Part shown: piece by piece, positions 33,839-45,458 of the stretch
How the letters are laid out: the number at the start of each line of letters is the position of its first letter
How positions within the stretch are numbered: the stretch's first letter is position 1
Assembly (NCBI RefSeq): GCF_963678635.1
Contig: NC_087065.1
Span: 49,057,011 to 49,121,010, forward strand
Length of the DNA: 64,000 bases
Source of the DNA: Symsagittifera roscoffensis
Lineage: Eukaryota > Xenacoelomorpha > Acoela > Convolutidae
Direction: 5' to 3'
Notes under the pieces: model-generated
Database searches by the model: none
The model's input: only the letters and a program-made list of their open reading frames with translations
What the model was told of the DNA's origin: nothing
Translations under genes and position numbers: made by a program

Positions 33839-35040
33839 GTTACTCTGGAGTAAAAAAAAAACAAACAAGGAATTTGTGAATCAGTGGAGCAAAAAAAAGA
33901 ATAACTAATCTCAACATCGAAAAATAGCTGCACTCTGCTTTTAGAAAATATTTGATAATTGATTGTTCAATTTATCATTCAGAGAATAAAAGATTTTCAC
34001 TAGAAAATTGATTGTCGTTAATTTTCGAAAGTCCTTGTTTCCAAAACAAGAGCGCAACTAAACAATTTTTAAGTATAAATGATGCCTTTGGTTCTTTGTA
34101 ACTGTTAAATAAAAACTTCAAAAAACTTTAAAATCAAACAAAAATTGGCAACAACACAGTCTTCATAAAAATTTCACAAGGTCGAAAAAATTTATTATCA
34201 CACTTTCATTAAAAAAATACCCATTTTGACAGAATAAAATAAATAAAAGTCAACCCAATTTTTAATAGTATGTATGAAACTTAGAAGCTACGTGAGATCT
34301 TTAGGTGATTGGTAGCGGCGGTAGAAAGAAATTGATGTTAAAGTTGTTACGCTTCAGCCTCTCAATTAAAAGTTCAGATGTTCGAGGTCTACAGTGATCT
34401 TTACTCGTCGCTTGAGGGTGAGGCAACAGTACCCACCCCAGTTAAAAGCCAAAAAAAACCTGTATTTCTTAAACAGGGCGCAACATAACTTTTCAGCGAT
34501 TAGCTGACTAGCTACTAGTTTGGTTCTTTCCTTTGTGGATAAATCCTTTTAAAAAGACCATTCAAAGAGTCATTTGCTTTTTCCATCGTTTTTATAGAAT
34601 ATTTAGTCCATCTGAATTTTAAAAAACAACAATAATTTCTATTTGAAGAAAAAAAAACAGATTATTCGCGACTCAAAAGAAAGAACTCTGACAACTCGCT
34701 ACATCTGACAATTGAGAAAGAGGGTTCTTTCTAATGAAATCTTTTTTCTAAACAATTTAACGCCAGATAAAAAACAAAAAATTCACAGAAAATTCTATTT
34801 GCCCTAGTTTTGGATGTGAAGGCGAGACATTATAGTACATGGAACTAAAGATGGTAAAAATAACATATTGAATGTTGAAAAAATCTCAATGAAGTCAAAA
34901 ATAAAAAAACTCACAAAAAATTATCGTCTAAAATCAGTGCTATTACGGTCGCCTAATTTGATTGATGTCTAATTTTTAGGCCCAAACAAAATCATCGAAA
35001 ACAGTAGCACACTCGGGGTATTTTACCACGAAAGTGAAAC
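33839..35040. other. AT-rich spacer, nothing recognised
   Basis: No gene, RNA or clear repeat could be supported. Confidence 0.5.
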
Positions 35041-35576
35041 AGGACTGCTTGTATTAAGGTGAAGCCCTGAATGATCCGACTGCCTTTTAAGGTTTATGAA
35101 GCAGTAATGACATGAAAAATTTAAATGTAACCAAATCGAACGAACAAATTTGTCTTTAATGTTTGAGATTTTTTTTTGGTGATAATCAACCCGCACACGC
35201 AATCTTAAGCACAAAGAGATAGATTTCGCTCTTTGTAATAAATCAGTTCTGGCAAAAAAGCTCCTTCAACCAATTTGGAACGATGTCTAAGGCGGATTAA
35301 ACCTCCGCTTACGCGTTCATAGCGCGAAATATTATTGCGCGGGAATTGTCCCAGCCAAAATTGCCTTCTTTAAACCTCCGTAACTTTACGAAAAAATAAT
35401 CACAGGTGAAATATCTTTTCAAATTTAAGCTCAGGACAACAATACCTTTCGAATTATTAAAAAATTTCCGTCAAAAATTGCTAGTTAAAAAGTCGAAATT
35501 TGTCTGGAGAAAAAAACCACCCCGAGCACAAATACTCTGTTAATTTTGTTACGCAAGTTTGAACAAGAAATTAGAT
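35041..35576. repeat. GTTCCGACT-family repeat, copy
   Basis: About 535 bp. It has the family landmarks in order: ACTGCTTGTATTAAGG, CCGACTGCCTTTTAAGG, CACGCAATCTTAAG, CCAATTTGGAACGAT, ACGCGTTCATAGCGCGAAAT, GATCACAGGTGAAATATC, TGCTAGTTAAAAAGTCG and CACCCCGAGCACAAAT. No coding frame. Confidence 0.85.
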
Positions 35577-36929
35577 AACAACTCTCTGAGTTCTAACTCT
35601 GCTATAGAAATTCCGCCAAATGTATAGACTACATGATACTATTTCTGTTAAAACTTTAGGGTTCGCAAAATGCCGTTTTGACCAGTTTTTGAACGAATTC
35701 ATGTGCGCCTATAGAAGTTTGTCTATGATACTCGAACATTCACTGCGAAAAAATTAGGCCTGGAAATTTATCTCGCAATCAAAAATACACCAAACTGATT
35801 TGAGGCGAGCCAATTGAATACATTAATTATCCATCTGCTTCAAACGTTAACTATTTCTGTTGGACCTGTAAAAGCTGCTGATACCTGTTTCAGACTTTAA
35901 AGATATTTTGTTTTGATGCGAACGTGTTTCAAAATTAGCGGTAACGGGGTTGCGATTAAGTGTGATGTAGTTATTCTTGATATCTTAAAAACTACTACTT
36001 CGTAACGTTCCAGATGCGGAAAAGATGGCTCAAGAATGGCGAAGTTCATAACTTAACTCAATACGACCTATAACGACGTTACCACAGCCAGTATAGCGGT
36101 GAGTTCATTTATTGGTCAATTAATTTATGAAACTCGAACAATCCAAAACTAAAAGCATGCATTTATTTTGCAAGTCTGGTTAAAACCTCATGACCCAGTT
36201 ATAGAAACCTAACTCATTGTCTATATGATGTGATACATCTTGTTTTCATTTGTACACTCTGCTTCGAGTACTCTGCTGAAAACTGACTATAAAAAACCTC
36301 TTGCCAAAATGTATTATAACATTAAAGCAGAATTATTTTCATATATTCAAGACTAAATAAAACGTTTATAAAGAGCCAGAATGACCGTTTCTTTGGCCAG
36401 TTTTTTTTCGTACAAAGAAGAAAAGTGATGTCCAAAAGCAGTCAACACAAGGACAGCCGATTACTGTGAAAATATCACAGAATGTTCCGACCATAGTTTT
36501 TAGAAATATACAAAAAAAAACTTTTCAAAATACTGTAGCTTTTTCTGCGTAGTGTGATAAAAAGATCTGACATACAACTATAAGTTCGACAATCATAGTA
36601 ATATAGGCAAACCGGGCAACTTATTTTAAAATAAAATGCATTACGAGGCCAAACTGTGCAGTGGATAGGAGCACAATTTTGTGTCTGTATGTTCCTGGAT
36701 TCCAGAGACAAGTCTTTAAACATGTTAAAATTTTGTCGGAACGATCAAAGAGAAGGAAAGAACAAAAAAAGAACAAAGGGAGCGTCCTTGTTGCGGAATC
36801 TGCTTACAATGCACAAAATGCACAGTTCAACCTCGTAATGTGACTGGAAAAACAAAAGAAAAAAATTTCAAACTTTTTTTTTTCAATTTTCCATTTTTTT
36901 TTTCGAATTTTTGAAAGTTTTTGATTATC
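35577..36929. other. AT-rich spacer, nothing recognised
   Basis: No gene, RNA or clear repeat could be supported. Confidence 0.5.
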
Positions 36930-38274
36930 AAAATGCCATTAAACTTCTCCAAAAATTAATTTTACTCAAGTAAAACTACAGTTTAAGCATAACTAGATTA
37001 TTAAACCACCTAAAGTAAGCATAAATAAGCCTGTCCGCTGGCTTTCGTCGCTCGAAATTGGATGAACAATCAAGAATTTTAAACCGGTTTTTCTCAATCA
37101 AGAAAAAAATTGGGAAATTTTTAAAGTGGTTCGAATCTCCACTGAAAGGGTTTAACCATAATAAATCCCTCAACCCAGTCTGACGATTGTTTGTGATATC
37201 TAGTTTTGCTTGGAAAATAAAACGGGAAAAAACAAACACGAATACAAAGTTCATCTCTATTTTCAATGTTCGGAACAAAAACAAAAAAATGGAATTTTCC
37301 TTGTCCATTGTATTTTTCACAGCAAAAACTGGGAACAATCCGCTTATGAAGGAAAAATTATCAAGAAAACTTTTTTTTGCTGAGCCCCCAATTTCAAAAC
37401 TGGAACGATAGTTTTAAGGGAAAAGAAAAAAATTCAAGAAGATCAACAATTTAAAAGTTGCGAGCGGGAAAAAAAGCTAGGCGGAACAAAAATCCAAGAG
37501 GAATGATTCTCTTAAAAACAAACGAAGTTGCGGTTAGCAAGCGAAAAATAACTGAACGGAATCAACTTTCAAGAAGAATGTTTGTTCTGACAAACAAACG
37601 AAAAAAACTATAGACGACTAGCAAAGGAGAACAAAGCTGGATTGAATTTTTTTCAAGAAGAATGTTTCTTCTTAAGATCAAACAAGGAAAACAAGAGACG
37701 ACTGGCAAGCAGGAAAGAAGCTGGACAGAACTTTTTCAAGAATTATGTCTCTGCTGACGAAGAAACGAGATAAGCAAGAGACTACTAGCATATGGGAAAA
37801 AAGCTGGAAAATTCAACAGGAAAATTTGCTCTTCCGACAAACGAGGAAAGGTAGAAACGATTAGCCAGCGAGAAAAGAAGCTGGGCAGAACCAATTTTCG
37901 AGAAGAATGTTTGTTCTGATGAACAAAAGAAGAGAGATGGAGACGACTAGCAAGTAAGAAAAAAAGTTGAATCGAACCTAATTTTCGCTGTTTAAGTTCA
38001 TCGTTTTTTCGTAAATTTTTTCCGAGAATTACACTTGAAAGCTAAGCAGCTTCAATTCACCATCAAGAGTCAACGAATAAGACTGTTTTTGAACAAACCT
38101 CAAAAGATATGTTAAGGTTTTCATCAGAGTGTATAAAAAACTAAGAAAGACTAAGCAATATGATAAAAGCTGTCACAATTAGATTTTTGCGAAGTTCTTA
38201 CTTAAATTAATGAACAGCGGTTTATGCTGTTTAAATTTCATTAAACAAGTTTTTTCATTGTTTTACGTCAGGTC
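36930..38274. mobile_element. Satellite-bearing repeat element, copy 1
   Basis: Three parts: a left flank (36930-37436, with AGCATAA and GGCTTTCGTCGCTCGAAAT), an array of about six ~85 bp satellite units (37437-37985), and a right flank (37986-38274, with AGAGTCAACGA and GCGGTTTATGCTGT). Copy 2 has the same three parts in the same order. The flanks are clearly homologous but diverged. No coding frame is shared between copies. Confidence 0.78.
37437..37985. repeat. ~85 bp satellite array, short
   Basis: About six diverged units of the same satellite as the long array; landmarks are GCTGGA(C/A)(A/G)GAA, then CAAGA(A/G)GAATGTTT, then AGACGACTAGCAAGC. Units are more diverged here than in the long array. 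Confidence 0.88.
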
Positions 38275-38450
38275 GAGTTAATTTACCTAGCGCTGTATTT
38301 ATCAGGCACGAACGCGCTCTGCCGTCAGACGCGGTAAAAGTTTCAATAATCCGTCCAAATGGCAACATATCAAGAATGGGTGTAGTCCAGCAGCTTTCAT
38401 ACGAGGTCTCCGGTGTTGATGACGTCTTCTGGTTGGAACAATTTTAATCG
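38275..38450 (-). pseudogene. BEL/Pao retrotransposon integrase C-terminal fragment
   Basis: On the minus strand one frame reads LPFGRIIETFTASDGRARS followed by LINTALGKLTRP, the conserved end of BEL/Pao integrase (DUF5641; compare the family pattern W-P-L-G-R-V-x-E-x-F-x-G-x-D-G-x-V-R). Just upstream, in another frame, EDVINTGDLV matches the GD-V-V block of the same domain. Only ~60 residues remain, with a frameshift. It lies exactly between the two satellite-bearing elements. Confidence 0.72.
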
Positions 38451-38539
38451 TTAGATTAGCGTTGAAGCATATTTTTCAGCGGCAACGCCCCAAGCAACTC
38501 ATTGAACTTTTTGATTTTTTTGAAAATCATGATTACTAA

Positions 38540-41500
38540 AATGGCTTTGAACATCTCCAAAAACTCTTTTTACCCGAGTAAAATTAAAATTAAGCATTAT
38601 TAGGTTACTGTAAACAGCCTAAAATAAGCATAAGAAAGCCTGCTCGCTGGCTTTTGTTGCTCGAAATCGACGAAAAATCAAACAACTCAAATCAGTTTTT
38701 CTGAAACAAAAAAGTTTTGAGAAATTTTTTATGTGGTTTGACTCTCGATTGAAAATGATTTAATCGGAGATATCACTCATGACACTTTGTAGAACAAAAA
38801 TTGTGCGTGGAAAAAAACGAAACCCACCAAGAAACACTACTGTTCCTTTCAATGGTCGGAACAATAACAAAAATTGGACCTTTCCTCGTCCATAGCAGCT
38901 TCACTGCCAAAATAAAGAAAATCCGTTTTTGAAGGAAAATTTATGACAAAACATTTTTTTGCTGAGCCCGTAATTTCAAAACTGGCACGGTGTTTCATGA
39001 GAGGTGAAAAAATTTTAAAACATGAACAATTTAAAAACTACAAGCGGAAAAAAGCGAGACGGATTTCAAGAGGGATGTTTGCTCTTACAAAAAAAGAAAG
39101 CTAGAGAGAACTGGCAAACAAAAAGCTGAACGGAAAAAATTTTATCGGGGAATTTTTGCTTTTACGAACAAAAAAAGGGAAGCTATCGACGACTAGAAAG
39201 CACAAAAAAATGGATAGAACCACCATTCGAGAGGAGTGTTTGTTCTGTTGAAAAACCAAAGAAAGATAAAAACGACTATCAAGCGGGATAAAAGCTGAAC
39301 GAAACCGATTTTTGAAGAGGAATGTTTCTTCTTACGACCAAACGAGGAAGACTAGAGACAATTAGCAGGCGGCGACAAAACTGGAAGGAACCAACTATCA
39401 AGAGGAATCTTTGTCTTTATGTTCAAACGAGAAAAACTGCAGACAAATAGCAAGCGGAAAAAAAAGCTGGACATCAGCTTTCAAAAGAAAAATTTGATCT
39501 TGCCAAGAATCAAGGAAAGCTAGAGACAACTAAGAAGCGGGAAAAAACTGGACAGAACCAACTTCCAAGAGGAGTTTTTGACCTGACGAACCAAACGAGA
39601 AAAACTAAAGAATACTGGCAGGCGCGAAAAAGCTGGACGGAACCAACTTTCTACAGAAATGTTTGCTCTGACGAAAAATCAAGAAGAGCTAGAGAAGACT
39701 AGGAAAAAGAAAAAGAGCTGGCCGAACCCAACTTTCAAGGTAAATATTTGCTCTTAAGGAGAATCAAGGAAAGCTAGAGATGACTAGGAAGCGGGAAAAA
39801 AGCTGGACGGAATCAACTTTCATCAGAAAAGTTTGATCTTACAAAAAATCAAGAAAGCTAGAGAAGACTAGGAAGCGAGAAAAAAGCTGGACGGACCCAA
39901 TTTTCAATGGAAATATTTGCTCTTACGAAGAATCAAGGAAAGTTAGAGACGAGTAGGAAGCGGGAAAAAAACTTGTCAGAACCGACTTCCAAGAAGAGTT
40001 TTTTCCTGACGAGCAATTGAGAAAAACTAAAGAATACTGGCAGGCGGGAAAAAGCTGGATGGAAATATTTTTCAAAACGAATGTTTAATCTTATAACCAA
40101 ATGAGAAAAACTAGAGACGACTGGCAAGTGTGAAAAAAACTGGACGGAGCCGAATTTTAAAGAGTAATGTTCCTTCTTACGCAGGAAGGAAGCTGGACAG
40201 AAGCAACTTTCAAGGGGAATGTTTGACCTGACAAACAAACGAGAAAAGCTAGAGACTTCTAGCAAGCGAGAAAACAGCTGGACGGGTTAAATTTCCAATG
40301 GAAATGTTTTCTCTTCGGAAGAATTAAGGAAAACTAGAGACAATAAGCAAGCGGAAAAAAAGCTGTACGGAACCAACTATCAAGAGGAAATTTTGTCTTT
40401 ATGTTAAAACGAGAAAAACTACAGACGGAACCAGCTTTCAACAGAAAAGTTTGATCTTACCAAAAATAAAGGAAACCTAGAGAAGATTGGGAAGCGGGAA
40501 AAAAAAGCGGGACGGAACAAACTTTCAACAGAAATGTTTGATTTTAAGAAGAATCACGGAAAGCAAGAGACGACTAGGAAGCGGGAAAAAACTGGACAGA
40601 ACCCACTTCCAAGAGGAGTTTTTGACCTGACGAACAAACGAAAAAAACTAAAGAATACTGGCAGGCGGGAAAAATCTGGATGGAACCACCTTCCAAAACG
40701 AATGTTTGTTCTTATGATCAAACGAGAAAAACTAGAGAAAACTAGCAAGCGGAAAAAAAAGCTGGACGGAACGGAATTTTAAGGAGTAAGGTTTCTTCTT
40801 ACGCTGGACAGAAGCTGGGCAGAAGCAACTTCCAAGGGGGATGTTTGACCTGACAAATAAACGAGAAAAACTAGAGACTTCTAGCATGCGTGAGAAAAGC
40901 TGGACAGAACAGAACTTTGAAGAGTTATATTTCTTCTTACGATCAATTGAGGAAAACTAGAGACAATTAGCAAGCGGGAAAAAAAGCTGGACGGAACCAA
41001 CTGTCAAGAGGAATCTTTGTCTGTATGTTCAAACGAGAAAAACTACAGAAAAATGGCAAGCGGAAAAAAAGCTGGACGGAACCAGCTTTCAACAGAAAAG
41101 TTTGATCTTACGAAAAATTAAGAAAAGCCAGGGAAAACTGGGAAGCGGGAAAAAAAGCTAGACGGAACCAACTTTCAACAGAAAGTTTTGATCTTGCGAA
41201 GAATCAAGGAAAGCTAGAGACGAAAAGGAAGCGGCAAAAAACTGGACAGAACCAACTTCCAAGAGGAGTTTTTGACCTGACGAACAAACGAGAAAAACTA
41301 AAGAATACTGGCGAGCGGGAAAAAGCTGGATGGAACCATTTTTCAAAACGAATGTTTTTTATGATCAAACGAGAAAAACTAGAGATTTCTAGCAAACGAG
41401 AAAGGAGCTGGACGGACCCAATTTTCAATGGATATATTTGCTCTTAGGAAGAATTCAGGAAAACTAGAGACAATAAGCAAGCGGAAAAAGAGCTGGACGG

Positions 41501-42890
41501 AACCAACTATCAAGAGGAATCTTTGTCTTTATGTTCTAACGAGAAAAACTACAGACAAATATCAAGCGGAAGAAAAGCTGGACGGAACCAGCTTTCAACA
41601 GAAAACTTTGATCTTGCGAAAAATTAAGGAAAACTAGAGGAGACTGGGAAGCGGGAAAAAACTGGATGGAACCATTTTTCAAAACGAATGTTTTTTTTAT
41701 GATCAAACGAGAAAAACTAGAGCCAACTAGCAAGCGTGAAAAAAGCTGGGCGGAACCGAATTTTAAAGAGTAGGAGGGGAACAGAATGTTCCTTCTTACG
41801 CTGGACAGAAGCTGGGCAGAAGCAACTTCCAAGGGGAATGTTTGACCTGGCAAACAAACGAGAAAAACTGGAGACTTCTAGAAAGCGTGAAACAAAGCGG
41901 GACGGAACCGAAGTTTGAAGAAAAATGTTTCTTCTTACGATCAAACGAGAAAACTAAAGACGATCAGCAAGCGGAAAAAAGCTGGACGGAAACACCCATC
42001 AAAAGGAATGTTTGTTCCTATGATCAAACGAGAACAACTAGAGACGAAGAGCAAGTGTGAAAAAAACTGAACAGATCCAACTTTCAAGAGAAACGTTTGT
42101 TCTGGCAAACAAACCAGAAAAACCACAGACGACGAGCAGTTGGGAAAAACCTTGGTCAAAATCAATACTTGAGGAGGAATGTTTCTTCTGATGATCAAAC
42201 GGAGAAAACTAGAGTCGATCGGCAAGCAGAAAAAAAGCCGGACAGAAGCAACTTTCAAGAGGAATGTTTGACCTGACAAACAAACGAGAAAAACTATAGA
42301 CTTCTCGCAATGGGGAAAAAAGCTGGACGGAATGGAATTTTAAGGAGTAAGGTTTCTTCTTACGCTGGACAGAAGCTGGGCAAAAGCAACTTCCAAGGGG
42401 AATGTTTGACCTGACAAAGAAACGAGAAAAACTAGAGACTTCTAGCATGCGTGAGAAAGGCTGGACAGAACAGAATTATGAAGAGTTATATTTCTTCTTA
42501 CAATCAAACGAGGAAAGCTAGAGACGACTAGCAAGTGGGGAAGAAAGCTGGACGGAACCAGTTTTCGGGTCTTCAAGTTCATTTTTCCTAGTTACTCGTA
42601 TATGGTTACCCTCAATTGTACTTCCAAGTTAAGCATCTTCAAGTTACTATCAAAAGTCAACGATTAAGCACGCTTGCACATAAAAGTCAAAGGCTCAAAA
42701 AGTCAACATAATGACATTTTAAGGTAATCATCACAGTGCATAAAGAACTAAAACAGACCATTAAAAATAAAAATTATCAAAATTAGAATTTTGGCGAAGT
42801 TCACTGCGGATTCAATACTTAAATTAGGGAGTAGCGGTTTATGCTGTGAAATTTTCAGCAAACAAATCAGGCAGTGAATCACAATCATTT
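38540..42890. mobile_element. Satellite-bearing repeat element, copy 2
   Basis: Direct-orientation second copy of 36930-38274. Left flank 38540-39029 (AGCATAAGAAAGCCTGCTCG, GGCTTTTGTTGCTCGAAAT), greatly expanded satellite core 39030-42575, right flank 42576-42890 (AAAGTCAACGATTAAG, GCGGTTTATGCTGTGAAATT). The flanks match copy 1, so the difference in length is almost all satellite. Confidence 0.78.
39030..42575. repeat. ~85 bp satellite array, long
   Basis: Roughly forty units. Successive GCTGGACGGA landmarks at 40986, 41071 and 41156 give an exact 85 bp period. A unit reads: GCTGGACGGAACCAACTTTC, AAGAGGAATGTTTG, CTCTTACGA, a segment with AAACGAGAAAAACTAGAGA, CGACTAGCAAGCGGGAAAAA. Because 85 is not a multiple of three, the reading frame changes each unit, and the 60-110 residue frames found here on both strands are by-products. 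Several unit variants recur in the same order, so there is higher-order structure. Confidence 0.95.
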
Positions 42891-45300
42891 TTACGGGAAA
42901 AATCAAAATGTCAAAACTAAAAACTTCCCAAGTCCATCTAAGTTTTTCTTCAGAAAATTTCATAAACGGACTTCGGGGAGAATCTCACAACCTGTTTCTC
43001 GATTGATCTTTTCATCACAGATTACGGGGGGGGGGGGTATTTTCGAAAAAATGAAAAAAAAATTAACAAAAACGGTCAAAAATTCAAAATTTGCACTTTT
43101 TCTGAGGCCAATTTTTTAGAATAATTACAGCGTAGCACTTAATGGAAAATAATCAGAACTGTTCGACTCATTAACCCAGATTTGGAAGCGCTTTTCTAAG
43201 GCCGGCCATTGTTTCGTCCATACAAAATTAGAGCGTAAACTAAAGCAGGGAAGATCCTCACAAACTGTTCAATTGAAGTTTTTAATTTAGTTTTCAGAGA
43301 TAAATTTTGAGAATATTTTTGAATACGGACTTCTGCAAAATTGATTACAATTTTTCTAATGTATAAAAATTTCAAAAACGTTCTTTTGCTAAGTTAATTG
43401 CGGTTTGCTTGAGCTTTTCGTAATAAAAAAAATCCGTCCCAAACAATAATACCTGTTATTATCAAACAGCAATTTTTTTGAACTTCTGAAGAATGTTTAA
43501 GCTCGAAGTAATTTTTTCTCTTCGAATAAAAAAAAACTTCATCTGTGATCATTTTAGCTCTATATGGGTTTGAATTTAAAATTCGAGCGCTATGATTTGA
43601 ATTGTGATAGTAACGCGAGATATTTTTCCCATATATATTGTGAAAGCGTAAGCGACTATTCAAATCATTTCATTTTGAATGATGCAAGAAGCACATTGCT
43701 AACATAATGCTTCCAGGCACACGAAACGATTCATTTTATAAGTAACATAGCTTCTGCATATGTGTGTCTGGGAGGGGAGTGCTTTTCAAATTGTTTAACC
43801 AAAACCATTTTCATCGACGTTAGTGGGAAGTCGGAACATTCGCCTTGATACAAGCAGGCAGTATTGTTTGATATTGGCTCTAGGGGGAGAAAAAACATAT
43901 TGAAAAAAAAATCAAAATACATACTTTAACAGTGGCCAAAAAGCAATCGGATTGTTCAAGTTTTTGCCTTAATAAGGGCCGTCTTGTTTCAAATAATGAA
44001 TTGTATATTGAGGACAACTTCGATGAACTACACAGCTTGAGAATGCTCAATCCACAGAAGAATTTTGAGCCTTACATCATTGCACCCTTGGCGTTCTTTT
44101 ACTTGTAATTTGCCCATATTTTAGCAAATGGTTAAAAAAGTGAAAAAAAAATTATTAAAACAATGCCAAAATATATTTTTACCTTCGGAAAACTTTGAAG
44201 ACACTTTTTATAAAACAGAAAAGCACACGACCTCAATAAGCTTGATCGTTAGTTTTATTTTAAAACGTTGATAGTTTTATTTTATCTCTAATGCTAAATA
44301 TTTTTATTATTATTTTTTGCAAAAACCGTAACAACGCCCATATAATCAAAAGAGTCACGTTAAAAAATTAACGAGTTCGAGAAAACGAAATTTTCCACTG
44401 AAAAAAAAACGGGCAGAAATGAAGCAGACACCCTGCAGATTGAAAATGTTTAGTTTCCGGTAGAATCACATTCAACTGTCATTTTTATGTGCTAATCCTT
44501 GCCCGCATTTTACAAGTGGTCACAAAAAATTTAATTTAATGGAACTAAAAATAGTTGTAATTTATGAAACATTATCTCTAATATAGTGCTGATTTAATTT
44601 ATCCGGACAAAGCGAATAAAACTTGAAATTTAAAACCCGTTTTTCTCAAATTGGGTTGACTTCAGACAAAAAAATTTTGAATACACAATTTGCTCTCAAC
44701 TGCAGCACAATTCGTATGGTGCAATTTGCCTAGCAAAATTTACCCTAACACTAATCATTTTTGGCTTTTTTTAGTCAATCAAAAATTACGCCAAAACTAC
44801 TAAATCAATTGAAAATAAAACTATACCAAAGTGAGCCTCTTTTGTAGCCAAACGAAGTTTAAGAAGGGTATAATTGTTCATATAATTTAAATCAGCCCTG
44901 TACACTTTTACAACTGAAATCGCTGACTGAAAACAAAAAATCAAACTTAAATTCAACCTCCATAAACTAAATTCTGGTGAGCACGCTAAAAATGTGATAT
45001 GTAATGAAGACGTGAAGAAAAATTATACATCTTGTCAATCAGTCACAAACAAAAACAGAACAAATTATGACTGCATTCATTAATTTGTTTTCACCAACAG
45101 CTCTTGAAATTTAGTCAAGAAATTAGCCCACCATTATTCTAAATTACGAGCTTTAAATAAAAAGAGTGAAATTTTTTTAAGTTATAAATTCAGAGAAGCA
45201 CATTTATAGCTTAAGCCGCTCAATACTAATTTTCACTCTTTTTTGACAAAAAGGAAGAATTTAAAAAGCTTCAAAAATAGTTTTTACAACGACTGTAAGT
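42891..45300. other. AT-rich intergenic stretch
   Basis: No gene, RNA or repeat could be supported, apart from a G12 run at 43026-43037. The end of this stretch is just downstream of the IFT54 gene (minus strand). Confidence 0.55.
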
Positions 45301-45318
45301 ATTTAACACGGTAGAATT

Positions 45319-45335
45319 TTTATTTGGATTTTATT
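45319..45335 (-). terminator. Candidate poly(A) signals of IFT54
   Basis: Two AATAAA hexamers on the minus strand (45330-45335 and 45319-45324) lie about 125-140 nt past the IFT54 stop codon. Position and sequence fit a polyadenylation signal; this is inference. Confidence 0.45.
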
Positions 45336-45458
45336 AACATTGATACATTTCAACAATACGCAGTTTAAAAGACATTTAAAGGTAAAGTTACACAACATAG
45401 AAGAAAATTCTCATCAGATTTCGAATTGTTTTCCCAGTAAATTCATTTCAGCGTGAAG

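Noticed and set aside
39933-42448. Many 60-112 residue frames on both strands in the 85 bp satellite
   Set aside because: The 85 bp period shifts the frame every unit, the frames occur on both strands, and none is longer than a few units.
43026-43037. G12 run as a regulatory G-quadruplex
   Set aside because: A single homopolymer with no further G tracts nearby; more likely simple slippage.
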